From: Actinoplanes teichomyceticus ATCC 31121
Lineage (GTDB): Bacteria > Actinomycetota > Actinomycetes > Mycobacteriales > Micromonosporaceae
Length of the DNA stretch: 64,000 nt
Direction of reading: 5' to 3'
Assembly: GCF_003711105.1 (NCBI RefSeq)
Contig: NZ_CP023865.1
Location: forward strand, 4,055,001 to 4,119,000
The notes under the pieces were generated by a model, which did no database searches, had not been told where the DNA came from, and was given only the letters and a program-made list of their open reading frames with translations. Shown piece after piece: positions 15,978 to 22,798 of the stretch (position 1 is its first letter; every line of letters begins with the position of its first letter). The translations under genes were made by a program, and so were the position numbers.

Positions 15978-16394
15978 TCAGCCGCGGGCGCGGATGAGCA
16001 GGTGGTGCAGTTGGTGGAGCTCGTCGACGGTGAGGTTCACCGAGCAGAGCAGGGCCGGGGTGAGGTCGCCGATCTCGTCACGCAGCCGCACGCCGGTCTC
16101 GGTGAGAGCGACCAGGACGGTGCGCTCGTCGTCGGCGCCGCGGGCGCGGGTCAGCAGGCCCTGCGCCTCGAGGCGCTTCAGCAGCGGGGACAGGGTGCCG
16201 CTGTCGAGGCGCAGGGTGCGCCCGAGGTCACGCACCGTGGTGGGGCCGTCGTGCCACAGCACGCGCAGCACCAGGTATTGCGGATAGGTCAGGCCGTGCG
16301 GGTCGAGCAGTGGCCGGTACACCGCGGTCATCGCGCGGCTGGCCGCATAAAGCTGGAAGCAGATCATCTCGTCCAGTGCCGTGCTCTCCCGCAT
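15978..16394 (-). CDS. ohrR: MarR-family peroxide sensor OhrR
   Basis: A 138-residue MarR regulator. ICFQLYAASRAM near the N-terminus carries Cys12, the sensing cysteine of OhrR. The winged helix follows (TTVRDLGRTLRLDSGTLSPL and the DDERTVLV wing). OhrR represses ohr and releases DNA once Cys is oxidised by organic hydroperoxides. ATG 16394 is chosen because the conserved region begins there. The upstream A/T-rich palindromes at 16411-16446 are the likely operator. Confidence 0.93.
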   Translation of the reverse strand: MRESTALDEMICFQLYAASRAMTAVYRPLLDPHGLTYPQYLVLRVLWHDGPTTVRDLGRTLRLDSGTLSPLLKRLEAQGLLTRARGADDERTVLVALTETGVRLRDEIGDLTPALLCSVNLTVDELHQLHHLLIRARG

Positions 16395-16410
16395 GAGCTG
16401 AACGGTAGCC

Positions 16411-16446
16411 CACAATTGAGTTGTGAACAATTGGTTGTGCGCAACT
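16411..16446. promoter_or_regulatory. Probable OhrR operator
   Basis: An unusually A/T-rich patch for this genome contains overlapping dyads: CACAATTGAGTTGTG (16411-16425), ACAATTGGTTGT (16427-16438) and TTGTGCGCAA (16435-16444). It starts 17 bases before the OhrR start codon, as expected for autoregulation. The divergent GNAT gene, 42 bases away, could share it. Confidence 0.6.
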
Positions 16447-16487
16447 GATCGGTGGCGTGGGCCACCACGGCGTGTGATCATCGCGGA

Positions 16488-17030
16488 ATGCCGGCCATCC
16501 GATTCGTGAAGCTCTCCCCCGCCGCGCTGACCGCCCTCGTCGCGGGCGACCTGGACGCCGCCGGCCGGGCCGCCGGGATCACGCTGAGCCAGTACCTGCT
16601 CGACGAGAGCTGGCTGTGGCGGATCCGGCTCGACGACATCCGGCGCAACCCCGAGGCCGCCGACTGGATCGCCCGCGCCGCGGTCGCCGAGCCCGAGCAC
16701 ATCGTCGTCGGGCACGGTGGCTTCCACGGTCCGCCCGACGCCGACGGCATCGTCGAGGTCGCCTACTCGGTCGACCCCGCCCACCGCCGCCGCGGCTACG
16801 CCAAGGCCATGCTGCGGGCGCTGCTGGAACGCGCCGACGCCGACCCCCGCATCACCGCGGTGCGGGCCAGCATCCGGCCGGACAACACCGGCTCGCGCGC
16901 CACCATCAAAGGCTTCGGCTTCCAGAAGATCGGCGAGCAGTGGGACGCCGAGGACGGGCTGGAGGACGTCTTCCTCCGTACCAAGCGCCACCGCGCCTGG
17001 CGCGGCGTGCTGCGCACCGCCGGACGGTGA
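16488..17030 (+). CDS. GNAT-family N-acetyltransferase
   Basis: A 180-residue acetyltransferase related to the RimJ/RimL-like group. The acetyl-CoA loop is VDPAHRRRGYAKAML (about residues 97-111, R-R-x-G-Y/x-A), followed by ITAVRASIRPDNTGSRATIK and the GFQKIGEQWDAEDG tail. It is divergent from ohrR with 93 bases between the starts. The substrate is unknown. Confidence 0.88.
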   Translation: MPAIRFVKLSPAALTALVAGDLDAAGRAAGITLSQYLLDESWLWRIRLDDIRRNPEAADWIARAAVAEPEHIVVGHGGFHGPPDADGIVEVAYSVDPAHRRRGYAKAMLRALLERADADPRITAVRASIRPDNTGSRATIKGFGFQKIGEQWDAEDGLEDVFLRTKRHRAWRGVLRTAGR

Positions 17031-17229
17031 CCGTCACCCGGCCTTCTTGAGCGGACGCAGGCGCGCACCGTCGCTGCCTCACATCCGGTCGAGCCGCGGA
17101 CGTGCCCGATGCGGGCGACGACGGTTGGCCATGACGTCGGCGAGCTGGTAGGGCGATTTTCGTGATACCCGCGCGGCATTCTTCGACTTTCGCCGGGTCT
17201 CGGCCGAAGGCTGGACTGCCAAGAAAGAC

Positions 17230-17515
17230 GGCTCTGGCACAGAAACGGTGGCCGGGCGACCCCTCGCCCGACAGTCCCCGCACAGGCCACCCAGTGCTCC
17301 TGCCTCGCCGCGGCGATCACGGTCCGGCGGAGCCGGACCGTGCGTCGATTCCAGGCTCGGCACGCCGGCGAGCGAAACACCATCGACGTCCGAGCCGCCG
17401 CCGGTAGCCGGTCACCGCAGACCGGGCACCGCCGCGGCGGCTCCGGCGCCGAGCCACCAGCGGTGCCGGTCGGCGGCGGACCAGCGACAGCCACCCCGGT
17501 TACCGCGCTTCGCAC
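17230..17515 (-). pseudogene. Possible remnant of a zinc-ribbon protein
   Basis: The minus-strand frame contains RRCPVCGDRLP and SPACRAWNRRTVRL, spaced as in a CxxC-(15-20)-xxC zinc ribbon found in small actinobacterial proteins, though the second half reads RSPAC where CSPAC is usual. The frame then runs on without further recognisable sequence into the GNAT gene. Apart from this, the 525 bases between the GNAT and SnoaL genes show nothing I can assign. Low confidence. Confidence 0.3.
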
Positions 17516-17555
17516 CGCTCATCCCCGCGAGTTCGGGCACATGAGCCCACGTCAC

Positions 17556-17972
17556 TCAGCCGGCGTTGAAGGCCTTGTCGACGGTGAGCGTGTCTTCGTA
17601 GAGGTGCAGGCGGGTGATCCGGCCGTCCTCGACCGTCAGATGGATGGCCGCCGGCGTGGTGAACTCCTTGCCGGTGGCCGCGACGGTGTGCGTCCAGACC
17701 GCCAGCAGGATGGCATCATCGCCGTCGGCGATGATGCCCTTCAGGTCGACCACGCTGCGGCCGGGCACGAAGTGCGGCCACATCGTGGTGAAGTACGGTG
17801 CGACCTCCTCCCGGCGGGTACGGCGCCCGGTCCACGACACCGTGTCGCTGCCGGGGACGTACCAATCGATCTTCTGGGCGAAGAGTTCCTGGATGCCGTC
17901 GGGGTCCTGCTTGCCGAGGCGCTGTACGAACTCTTCGGCCACATTCCGCGTGATCTGCGTGTTCGTCGTCAT
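17556..17972 (-). CDS. SnoaL-like/NTF2-fold protein
   Basis: A 138-residue single-domain NTF2-like protein. The opening helix (VAEEFVQRLGKQDPDGIQEL) and IDWYVPGSD are typical of the SnoaL-like ketosteroid-isomerase group, as are the strands TPAAIHLTVEDGRITRLHLY. Members are cyclases, isomerases or ligand binders; no catalytic assignment is made. Its promoter region carries GTAAC-N7-GTTAC, the same palindrome as that in front of the adjacent Rrf2 gene, so it is probably the regulated target of that protein. Confidence 0.87.
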   Translation of the reverse strand: MTTNTQITRNVAEEFVQRLGKQDPDGIQELFAQKIDWYVPGSDTVSWTGRRTRREEVAPYFTTMWPHFVPGRSVVDLKGIIADGDDAILLAVWTHTVAATGKEFTTPAAIHLTVEDGRITRLHLYEDTLTVDKAFNAG

Positions 17973-17998
17973 CGTTGTCGTCCTTCACTTCGATCGCT

Positions 17999-18021
17999 GA
18001 TGTAACAGATCCAGTTACATC
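17999..18021. promoter_or_regulatory. Probable Rrf2 operator in front of the SnoaL-like gene
   Basis: GATGTAAC (17999-18006) and GTTACATC (18014-18021) form a perfect 8-bp dyad with a 7-base spacer, 27 bases upstream of the SnoaL-like start codon. The core GTAAC-N7-GTTAC is identical in layout to the dyad upstream of the Rrf2 gene. Confidence 0.75.
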
Positions 18022-18060
18022 GGTGGGTGCAAAAAAGATGCCCCTCGACCCGGGGCAGGG

Positions 18061-18492
18061 TCAGGAGGCCTTCAGGATGTCCTGCAGGACATCCTGAAGC
18101 GTGGTGCTGGCGAGCTGCCTGCGCAGGGCGGCCTCCACGTCGTCGTAGACCGTGGTCAGAGCCGGTCCGATGCCGTGGCCCACGACGCATCCGGGGTTCG
18201 GTGTCGCGGGATGCATGGCGAAGACCGGCCCCGGCTCGATCGCTTGGTAGACGTCGAGCAAAGTGATGGCTGCCAGGTCCCGGCCGAGCATCCAGCCCGC
18301 CCCGGCCCCGCGCCGGGACACGACCAGGCCGGCCTTGCTCAGCGTGGCGAGCAGGCGGCGGATCACCACCGGGTTGGTGTTGACGCTCGTCGCGATCTGC
18401 TCAGAGGTGGCGACCTCGTGGCCGCGCTGCTGATACAGACCGATCCAGGTCAGTGCATGTGTGGCGATGGTCAGTCTGCTGTTCGCGCTCAC
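18061..18492 (-). CDS. Rrf2-family transcriptional regulator (YwnA-like)
   Basis: A 143-residue Rrf2 protein. The winged helix reads TSEQIATSVNTNPVVIRRLL (about residues 29-48) with the wing GLVVSRRGAGAGWMLGRD. The C-terminal dimerisation helix contains PALTTVYDDVEAALRRQLAS. Only one cysteine (NPGCVVG) is present, so it lacks the three-cysteine Fe-S cluster site of IscR/NsrR and is more like the YwnA/CymR branch. GTG 18492 is preferred over GTG 18504 because AGGAGGGAGG is then properly spaced. The gene sits next to the SnoaL-like gene, with a shared operator motif. Confidence 0.9.
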   Translation of the reverse strand: MSANSRLTIATHALTWIGLYQQRGHEVATSEQIATSVNTNPVVIRRLLATLSKAGLVVSRRGAGAGWMLGRDLAAITLLDVYQAIEPGPVFAMHPATPNPGCVVGHGIGPALTTVYDDVEAALRRQLASTTLQDVLQDILKAS

Positions 18493-18510
18493 GGTGCCCT
18501 CCACCTCCCT

Positions 18511-18539
18511 CCTGTCGTAACAATATACGTTACGACAGG
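18511..18539. promoter_or_regulatory. Probable Rrf2 autoregulatory operator
   Basis: CCTGTCGTAAC (18511-18521) and its exact inverse GTTACGACAGG (18529-18539) flank a 7-base A/T spacer, AATATAC. It lies 19 bases upstream of the Rrf2 start codon and overlaps the ribosome site. Confidence 0.82.
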
Positions 18540-18627
18540 AGACGGCAATCGCCCCGCCGCCGCCGCGACCACGGACATCCCGCTTCGGCGGCTCATGGTG
18601 TCATCGAGCCGTGCGCAGGACCCGCGG

Positions 18628-19198
18628 CTATGTCATGGCCGCCGGTGACCCTGAGCAGGTCTCGCCGGCGTCGGTTCCGCCCGCCGTGGTGGTGTAGGTG
18701 ACCGGACGCAGGTCGGCGCCGGGAACGGTGAGGACGTCGCAGTCGAGGGTCAGTTCGCCGACCATCGGGGTGCTGGATGGTCTCGCGTTCGCTGGCGTGG
18801 GGCGGCCGCGGATACCGAGGTCCACAGGGCGGCGAAGAGCTCGGAGGTGTTCCGTAGGGCGATGACCAGGGTGTTGAGTCCAGCGTCGCCGGGGTAGCGG
18901 GTGACGGCGTCCTTGAGGTCGGCCACGATGGCGGCGGCCGCCGGCGAAGTGGGTGTTGTGCAGTGCCGGGTGCGCCGGGCCGTCGCCGAACAGGGCGCGG
19001 GCCAGTGCGCCGCGACCTGCGCGGACGGGTTGACCGCCCGGCCTTGCTCCAGCCGGAGGATGTAGTCGACCGACAGGCCGGTCAGCTGCGCCAGCTCTTC
19101 TCGCCGCAAGCCAGGGGTCCGGCGGTGATGCCGGCGTCGCTGGGCTGCAGCCGGTCACGCCACTGGCGCAGCAGGGTACCGAGACTCGCAGGATTCAT
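18628..19198 (-). pseudogene. XRE-family regulator with MmyB-like ligand domain, multiply frameshifted
   Basis: Homologous pieces alternate between frames. MNPASLGTLLRQWRDRLQPS is the N-terminus. RREELAQLTGLSVDYILRLE is the HTH. ALARALFGDG, AIVADLKDAVTRYPGDAGLN and the final VGELTLDCDVLTVPGADLRP belong to the MmyB-like ligand-binding domain. At least four frame changes are needed and the middle is shortened to about 190 codons where 280 are normal, so it is a decayed gene rather than an error. It would have been a DNA-binding regulator, usually divergent from an SDR oxidoreductase; a scrap of such an SDR lies immediately beyond its 5' end. Confidence 0.8.
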
Positions 19199-19339
19199 GC
19201 CTTCATGGTTGCCGAAGTCCAGCTCAGGAGCCTGGGTACTGCTGGTCCCACTGTCAGGCCGGGCACTGGTTGCCGCGCGCTCGCTGCCCCCATCCGGTGT
19301 CACGCCACGGCGGCGTAGCAACCGGATTCAGCAGCGACC

Positions 19340-19426
19340 ATGAAGCACACGATCGTCATGACCGGGGCCAGCCGCGGTATCGGCAATGTCGCCGCGGTTT
19401 CGTCGGTGACGCAGGCCTGCAGATGA
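19340..19426 (+). pseudogene. SDR oxidoreductase remnant (first 15 residues only)
   Basis: ATG 19340 begins MKHTIVMTGASRGIGNVAA, which contains the TGxxxGIG nucleotide-binding motif of short-chain dehydrogenases, then stops after 28 codons. The rest of the roughly 250-residue enzyme is absent. It is divergent from the decayed XRE regulator, the common genomic pairing of that regulator type, so both probably decayed together. Confidence 0.6.
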
Positions 19427-20197
19427 CTAACGGTCGAGCCGCACCACCAGCGGCCGGTGATCGGAGACCGGCGGGTGCGGGGTACGGACCTGGACCACCC
19501 GCCCCAGCGGTGCCCGCCCGCGCGGATCGGCCAGCACGTGATCGAGCTGGGTACGCGGCGACGGGCTCGGGAACGTCGCCGCGCGCGCCAGCGGCCGCCA
19601 GCCGGTGAACGCCCGCGCCGGGCCGGCCGGCATGTTCAGGTCACCGAGCAGGATCCGCGGGGCGGGCAGCGCGCGCAGCGCCCGCACCGCGTGCCGCAGC
19701 TGGCGCACGTTCCAGCCGGGCACGAACGACAGGTGCGTGGTGCCGACGCTCAGCAGCCCGTGCGGGGTCTGCAGCACGGCGGCCAGCATCACCCGCGGCT
19801 CGTCCTTGAGCAGCAGCACGCCTTCGCCGGTGACCACCGGCGAGCGGATCGGCGCGGCCGGCAGCTGGGTGATCTGCCAGCGCTGCACCGGGTAGCGGCT
19901 GACCAGGGCGATCCCGTACTGCGGGTGGGAGACGTCGGCCTCGGCGTGCCAGGGGTGCCAGATGTGTCCGGGGGTGCCGACGACCGCGGCGGCGAAGCGG
20001 TGCACCGGCGCGCCCAGCGCCTCGGCGGCCAGCGCGGTCAGGTCCAGGTGCCCCGAACGCGGCTGGGCCCGGTCGACCTCCTGCAGGCCCAGCACGTCGG
20101 CGTCGAGGTCGGCGACGGCGGCCCGGACCCGGTCGGCGTGGACGGTGTTGTCGGACAGCGATCTGCCGTGCAGCAGGTTGAACGTGGCCAGGCGCAC
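19427..20197 (-). CDS. Endonuclease/exonuclease/phosphatase-family hydrolase
   Basis: A 256-residue EEP-superfamily metal-dependent phosphoesterase. The fold's motifs are in order: TFNLLHG (Asn7), LGLQEVDRAQ (catalytic Glu, about 39), TTHLSFVPG, LLGDLNMPAG (Asp/Asn) and the terminal VSDHRPLVV (Asp-His). It could act on nucleic acid, sphingolipid or inositol phosphates; the lack of a signal peptide argues for a cytoplasmic enzyme. Its stop codon abuts the SDR remnant. The promoter faces the 30-residue membrane peptide operon. Confidence 0.88.
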   Translation of the reverse strand: MRLATFNLLHGRSLSDNTVHADRVRAAVADLDADVLGLQEVDRAQPRSGHLDLTALAAEALGAPVHRFAAAVVGTPGHIWHPWHAEADVSHPQYGIALVSRYPVQRWQITQLPAAPIRSPVVTGEGVLLLKDEPRVMLAAVLQTPHGLLSVGTTHLSFVPGWNVRQLRHAVRALRALPAPRILLGDLNMPAGPARAFTGWRPLARAATFPSPSPRTQLDHVLADPRGRAPLGRVVQVRTPHPPVSDHRPLVVRLDR

Positions 20198-20305
20198 ACG
20201 CCGACCCTAGTCGTCCACGGCGGCGGGCCCGGCACCCGGTCCGCCCGGCGTGAGCGGCTGTGTAGCCTCGACCCGCACCGCCGGGGCGATCAACGGGGAG
20301 AGTCG

Positions 20306-20398
20306 ATGTTCACCAAAGCGCTCTGCTGCACAATGATGATCTTCGTGGTGGGCGCGATGCTCGGGATCTGGCTGCAGCGCCAGCGCGGCCGCCGGTGA
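20306..20398 (+). CDS. 30-residue single-helix membrane microprotein
   Basis: ATG 20306, preceded by GGGGAGAG, encodes a short basic start (MFTKALCC), one transmembrane helix (TMMIFVVGAMLGIWL) and a basic tail (QRQRGRR). The TGA overlaps the GTG of the TSUP permease gene (GTGA), so translation is coupled. The ribosome site, the overlap and the positive-inside tail argue that it is real. A role as an accessory peptide of the permease is an inference; it could also act simply as a translational leader. Confidence 0.6.
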   Translation: MFTKALCCTMMIFVVGAMLGIWLQRQRGRR

Positions 20399-21159
20399 TC
20401 GCCACGCTGCTGATCGCGGCCGCCGCGGCCGGCTGGGTCGACGCGGTCGTCGGCGGCGGCGGTCTGCTGCTGCTGCCCGCCCTGATGGTCGCCGCCCCGC
20501 AACTGCCGTTACCGACCGCCCTGGGCACCAACAAACTCGCCGCGATCTGCGGCACCGGCACCGCCGCGGTGACCTACGCCCGCCGCACCCGGATCGACTG
20601 GGCGGTCGCCGGCCCGTCGGCCGCGCTCGCGATGCTCTGCGCCGGCTGCGGCGCCGCGCTGGCCGGGGCGATCCCGGCCGGCGCCTACCGGCCGGTCGTG
20701 CTGCTGGTGCTGATCGCGGTCGCGGTCTTCGTGACCGTGCGCCCGGCCATGGGCCTGGCCGAGCACCCGGAGAAACGCACCACGCTGCGCCGGGGCCTGG
20801 CGGTCGCGGCCGCCGGCGGGGTGGTCGCCGCCTACGACGGGCTGATCGGGCCGGGCACCGGCACGTTCCTGGTGCTGGTGTTCACCACGATCGTCGGCGC
20901 CGACTTCGTGCACGGATCGGCGATGGCGAAACTGGTCAACACCGGCACCAACCTGGGCGCGCTGATCGTGTTCGCCGCCACCGGGCACGTGCACTGGCTG
21001 CTGGGCGCGGGCATGGCGGTCTGCAACATCGCCGGCGCGGTGGCCGGCGCCCGGATGGCGCTGCGGCGCGGCTCCGGCTTCGTCCGCGTGGTGCTGCTGC
21101 TCGTGGTGCTCGCCCTGATCATCAAGCTCGGCGTCGATCAGATAAGAATGGCCGGATGA
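20395..21159 (+). CDS. TSUP-family (TauE/SafE) anion permease
   Basis: A 254-residue membrane protein with eight predicted helices in two homologous halves. The first half has WVDAVVGGGGLLLLPAL and LGTNKLAAICGTGTAAV; the second repeats the pattern as AYDGLIGPGTGTFLVL and GSAMAKLVNTGTNLGALIVF. These duplicated G-rich motifs define the sulfite/sulfonate exporter TSUP family (former DUF81). The substrate is likely a sulfur-containing organic anion, but this is not certain. It overlaps the upstream microprotein gene and the downstream UPF0303 gene by 4 bases each, forming a tight operon. Confidence 0.93.
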   Translation: MIATLLIAAAAAGWVDAVVGGGGLLLLPALMVAAPQLPLPTALGTNKLAAICGTGTAAVTYARRTRIDWAVAGPSAALAMLCAGCGAALAGAIPAGAYRPVVLLVLIAVAVFVTVRPAMGLAEHPEKRTTLRRGLAVAAAGGVVAAYDGLIGPGTGTFLVLVFTTIVGADFVHGSAMAKLVNTGTNLGALIVFAATGHVHWLLGAGMAVCNIAGAVAGARMALRRGSGFVRVVLLLVVLALIIKLGVDQIRMAG

Positions 21160-21641
21160 GCGACGACGAGTTGCAGACCCTGATCGCCGAGGTGGAAGAG
21201 CAGGAACGCCGCCTGGTCTTCCCCCGCTTCGACGAGGCCGACGCGTGGGCCCTCGGCTGCCTGCTGGTCAATCTGGCCACCGAGCGGAACCTGCCGGTCG
21301 CGGTGGACATCCGCCGCGGGCAGCAGCAGCTGTTCCACGCCGGCCTGCCCGGCTCCACCGCCGACAACGACACCTGGATCGAGCGCAAGGTGCGCGTCGT
21401 CTACCGGTTCGCCAGTTCCTCGTACCTGGTGGGGCGCCGGCTCGCGGCCAAGGGCCGGGAGCTGGACGCGGCCATGGGCGTCGACCCGGCCCGCTTCGCC
21501 GCGCACGGCGGCGCCTTCCCGATCCGGGTGCCCGGCGTCGGGGTGGTCGGCGCCGTGACCGTCTCCGGGCTGCCGCAGGCCGAGGACCACGCGCTGGTGG
21601 TCGAGGCGGTGGAGACGTTCCTGGCCGCCGACGACGAGTGA
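21156..21641 (+). CDS. UPF0303/HbpS-like heme-degrading-domain protein
   Basis: A 161-residue protein of the GlcG/HbpS-like fold, UPF0303 subgroup. It has RLVFPRFDEADAWALGCLLV near the N-terminus, a central VDIRRGQQQLFHAGLPGS and the C-terminal VPGVGVVGAVTVSGLPQAED. Related proteins bind or degrade heme or act as accessory sensors; the residues responsible cannot be verified here. The start overlaps the TSUP stop (ATGA). Co-translation with an anion exporter gives no clear common pathway. Confidence 0.85.
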   Translation: MSDDELQTLIAEVEEQERRLVFPRFDEADAWALGCLLVNLATERNLPVAVDIRRGQQQLFHAGLPGSTADNDTWIERKVRVVYRFASSSYLVGRRLAAKGRELDAAMGVDPARFAAHGGAFPIRVPGVGVVGAVTVSGLPQAEDHALVVEAVETFLAADDE

Positions 21642-21699
21642 CTCTGCCCTGAGCAGATCCGTTTGGGGCCGGGCCGGGCGCTGCGGCAGGCTCGGCCGC

Positions 21700-22662
21700 A
21701 TGCGGATCCTGATCCTGGGCGGCAGCGGCTTCGTCGGCCGCGCGCTGGCCGACGAGGCCCTCGCGGCCGGGCACCTCGTCACAGTGTTCAACCGCGGCCA
21801 CCGTGCCCCGGTGCCCGGCACCCGGCTGCTGGTCGGCGACCGGCTCGCCGACGGCGGCCTCGACGCGCTGCGCAGCGGCACGTGGGACGCCGTGGTCGAC
21901 ACCTGGTCGGCGCAGGCCGACGCGGTCGGCGCGGCCGCCGCGCTGCTCGCCGGCCGCGCCGGCCATCTGACGTACGTCTCCAGCCGCTCGGTCTACCGCT
22001 GGCTCGCCCCGGGTCCGCTGACCGAGCACGCCCCGCTGACCGCGGCCGACGACCCCGGTTACGGCGGGGACAAGCTGCGCGCCGAGCACGCGACCGCCGC
22101 GTTCGGCGGCCCGGTGCTGCTGGCCCGGGCGGGGCTGATCCTCGGCCCGTACGAGGACGTCGGCCGCCTGCCGTGGTGGCTGCGCCGCCTGCGCCGCGGC
22201 GGCCCCACCCTGGCGCCCGGGCCGCGCGAGCTGCCCCTGCAGTACGTCGACGCCCGCGACCTGGCCCGGTTCATCCTGGCCAACACCGGCCTGGACGACG
22301 CCGTCAACGTGGTCAGCGAACCCGGCCACACCACGATGGGCGAGCTGCTGGAGACCGCCAACCGGGTCACCGGCGGCCACGCGCGGCTGTGCTGGACCGA
22401 CCCGCAGCAGATCGTGGCCGCCGGCGTGCAGCCGTGGACGGACCTGCCGATCTGGTTCCCGCCGGGTGAGGTCCACGACTTCATGCACCGCGCCGACGTG
22501 AGCCGGGCGCTGGCGGCCGGGCTGCGCTGCCGCCCGGTCGCCGAGACGGTCGCGGACACCTGGGCGTGGCTGACCTCGCTGCCCGGGGCCGCCCCGCAGC
22601 GCGCCGACCGGCCGACGGTCGGCCTCGACCCGGCCGTGGAGGAGACACTGCTGCCGGCCTGA
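21700..22662 (+). CDS. NAD(P)-dependent epimerase/dehydratase (extended SDR)
   Basis: A 320-residue extended short-chain dehydrogenase. It opens with the Rossmann motif MRILILGGSGFVGRALADEA (GxxGxxG) and shows VVDTWSAQ, then YVSSRSVYRWLAPG, whose Tyr replaces the usual YxxxK arrangement; GYGGDKLRAEHA supplies Tyr and Lys in the canonical spacing. LILGPYEDVGRLPWW and LQYVDARDLARF are typical of the mRNA-binding/NAD-epimerase-like atypical SDRs of actinomycetes. The substrate is unknown. Confidence 0.88.
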   Translation: MRILILGGSGFVGRALADEALAAGHLVTVFNRGHRAPVPGTRLLVGDRLADGGLDALRSGTWDAVVDTWSAQADAVGAAAALLAGRAGHLTYVSSRSVYRWLAPGPLTEHAPLTAADDPGYGGDKLRAEHATAAFGGPVLLARAGLILGPYEDVGRLPWWLRRLRRGGPTLAPGPRELPLQYVDARDLARFILANTGLDDAVNVVSEPGHTTMGELLETANRVTGGHARLCWTDPQQIVAAGVQPWTDLPIWFPPGEVHDFMHRADVSRALAAGLRCRPVAETVADTWAWLTSLPGAAPQRADRPTVGLDPAVEETLLPA

Positions 22663-22688
22663 GCCGCCGCGTGCCCGCCACGCTCACC

Positions 22689-22798
22689 GGGCGCGCGCCC
22701 GCGGGCACGCCACGGTCGCAGGGCGCGCGCCCGCGGGCACGCCACGGTCGCAGGGCGCGCGCCCGCGGGCACGCCACGGTCAGAGGGCGCGCGCCGCG
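22689..22798. repeat. 32-bp tandem repeat, three copies plus a partial fourth
   Basis: Units start at 22689, 22721, 22753 and (partial) 22785. The core is GGGCGCGCGCCCGCGGGC followed by ACGCCACGGTC. GGGCGCGCGCCC within the unit is self-complementary, so each copy can fold. The array lies between two convergent genes and its last copy runs into the end of the FAD oxidoreductase gene. Confidence 0.85.
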
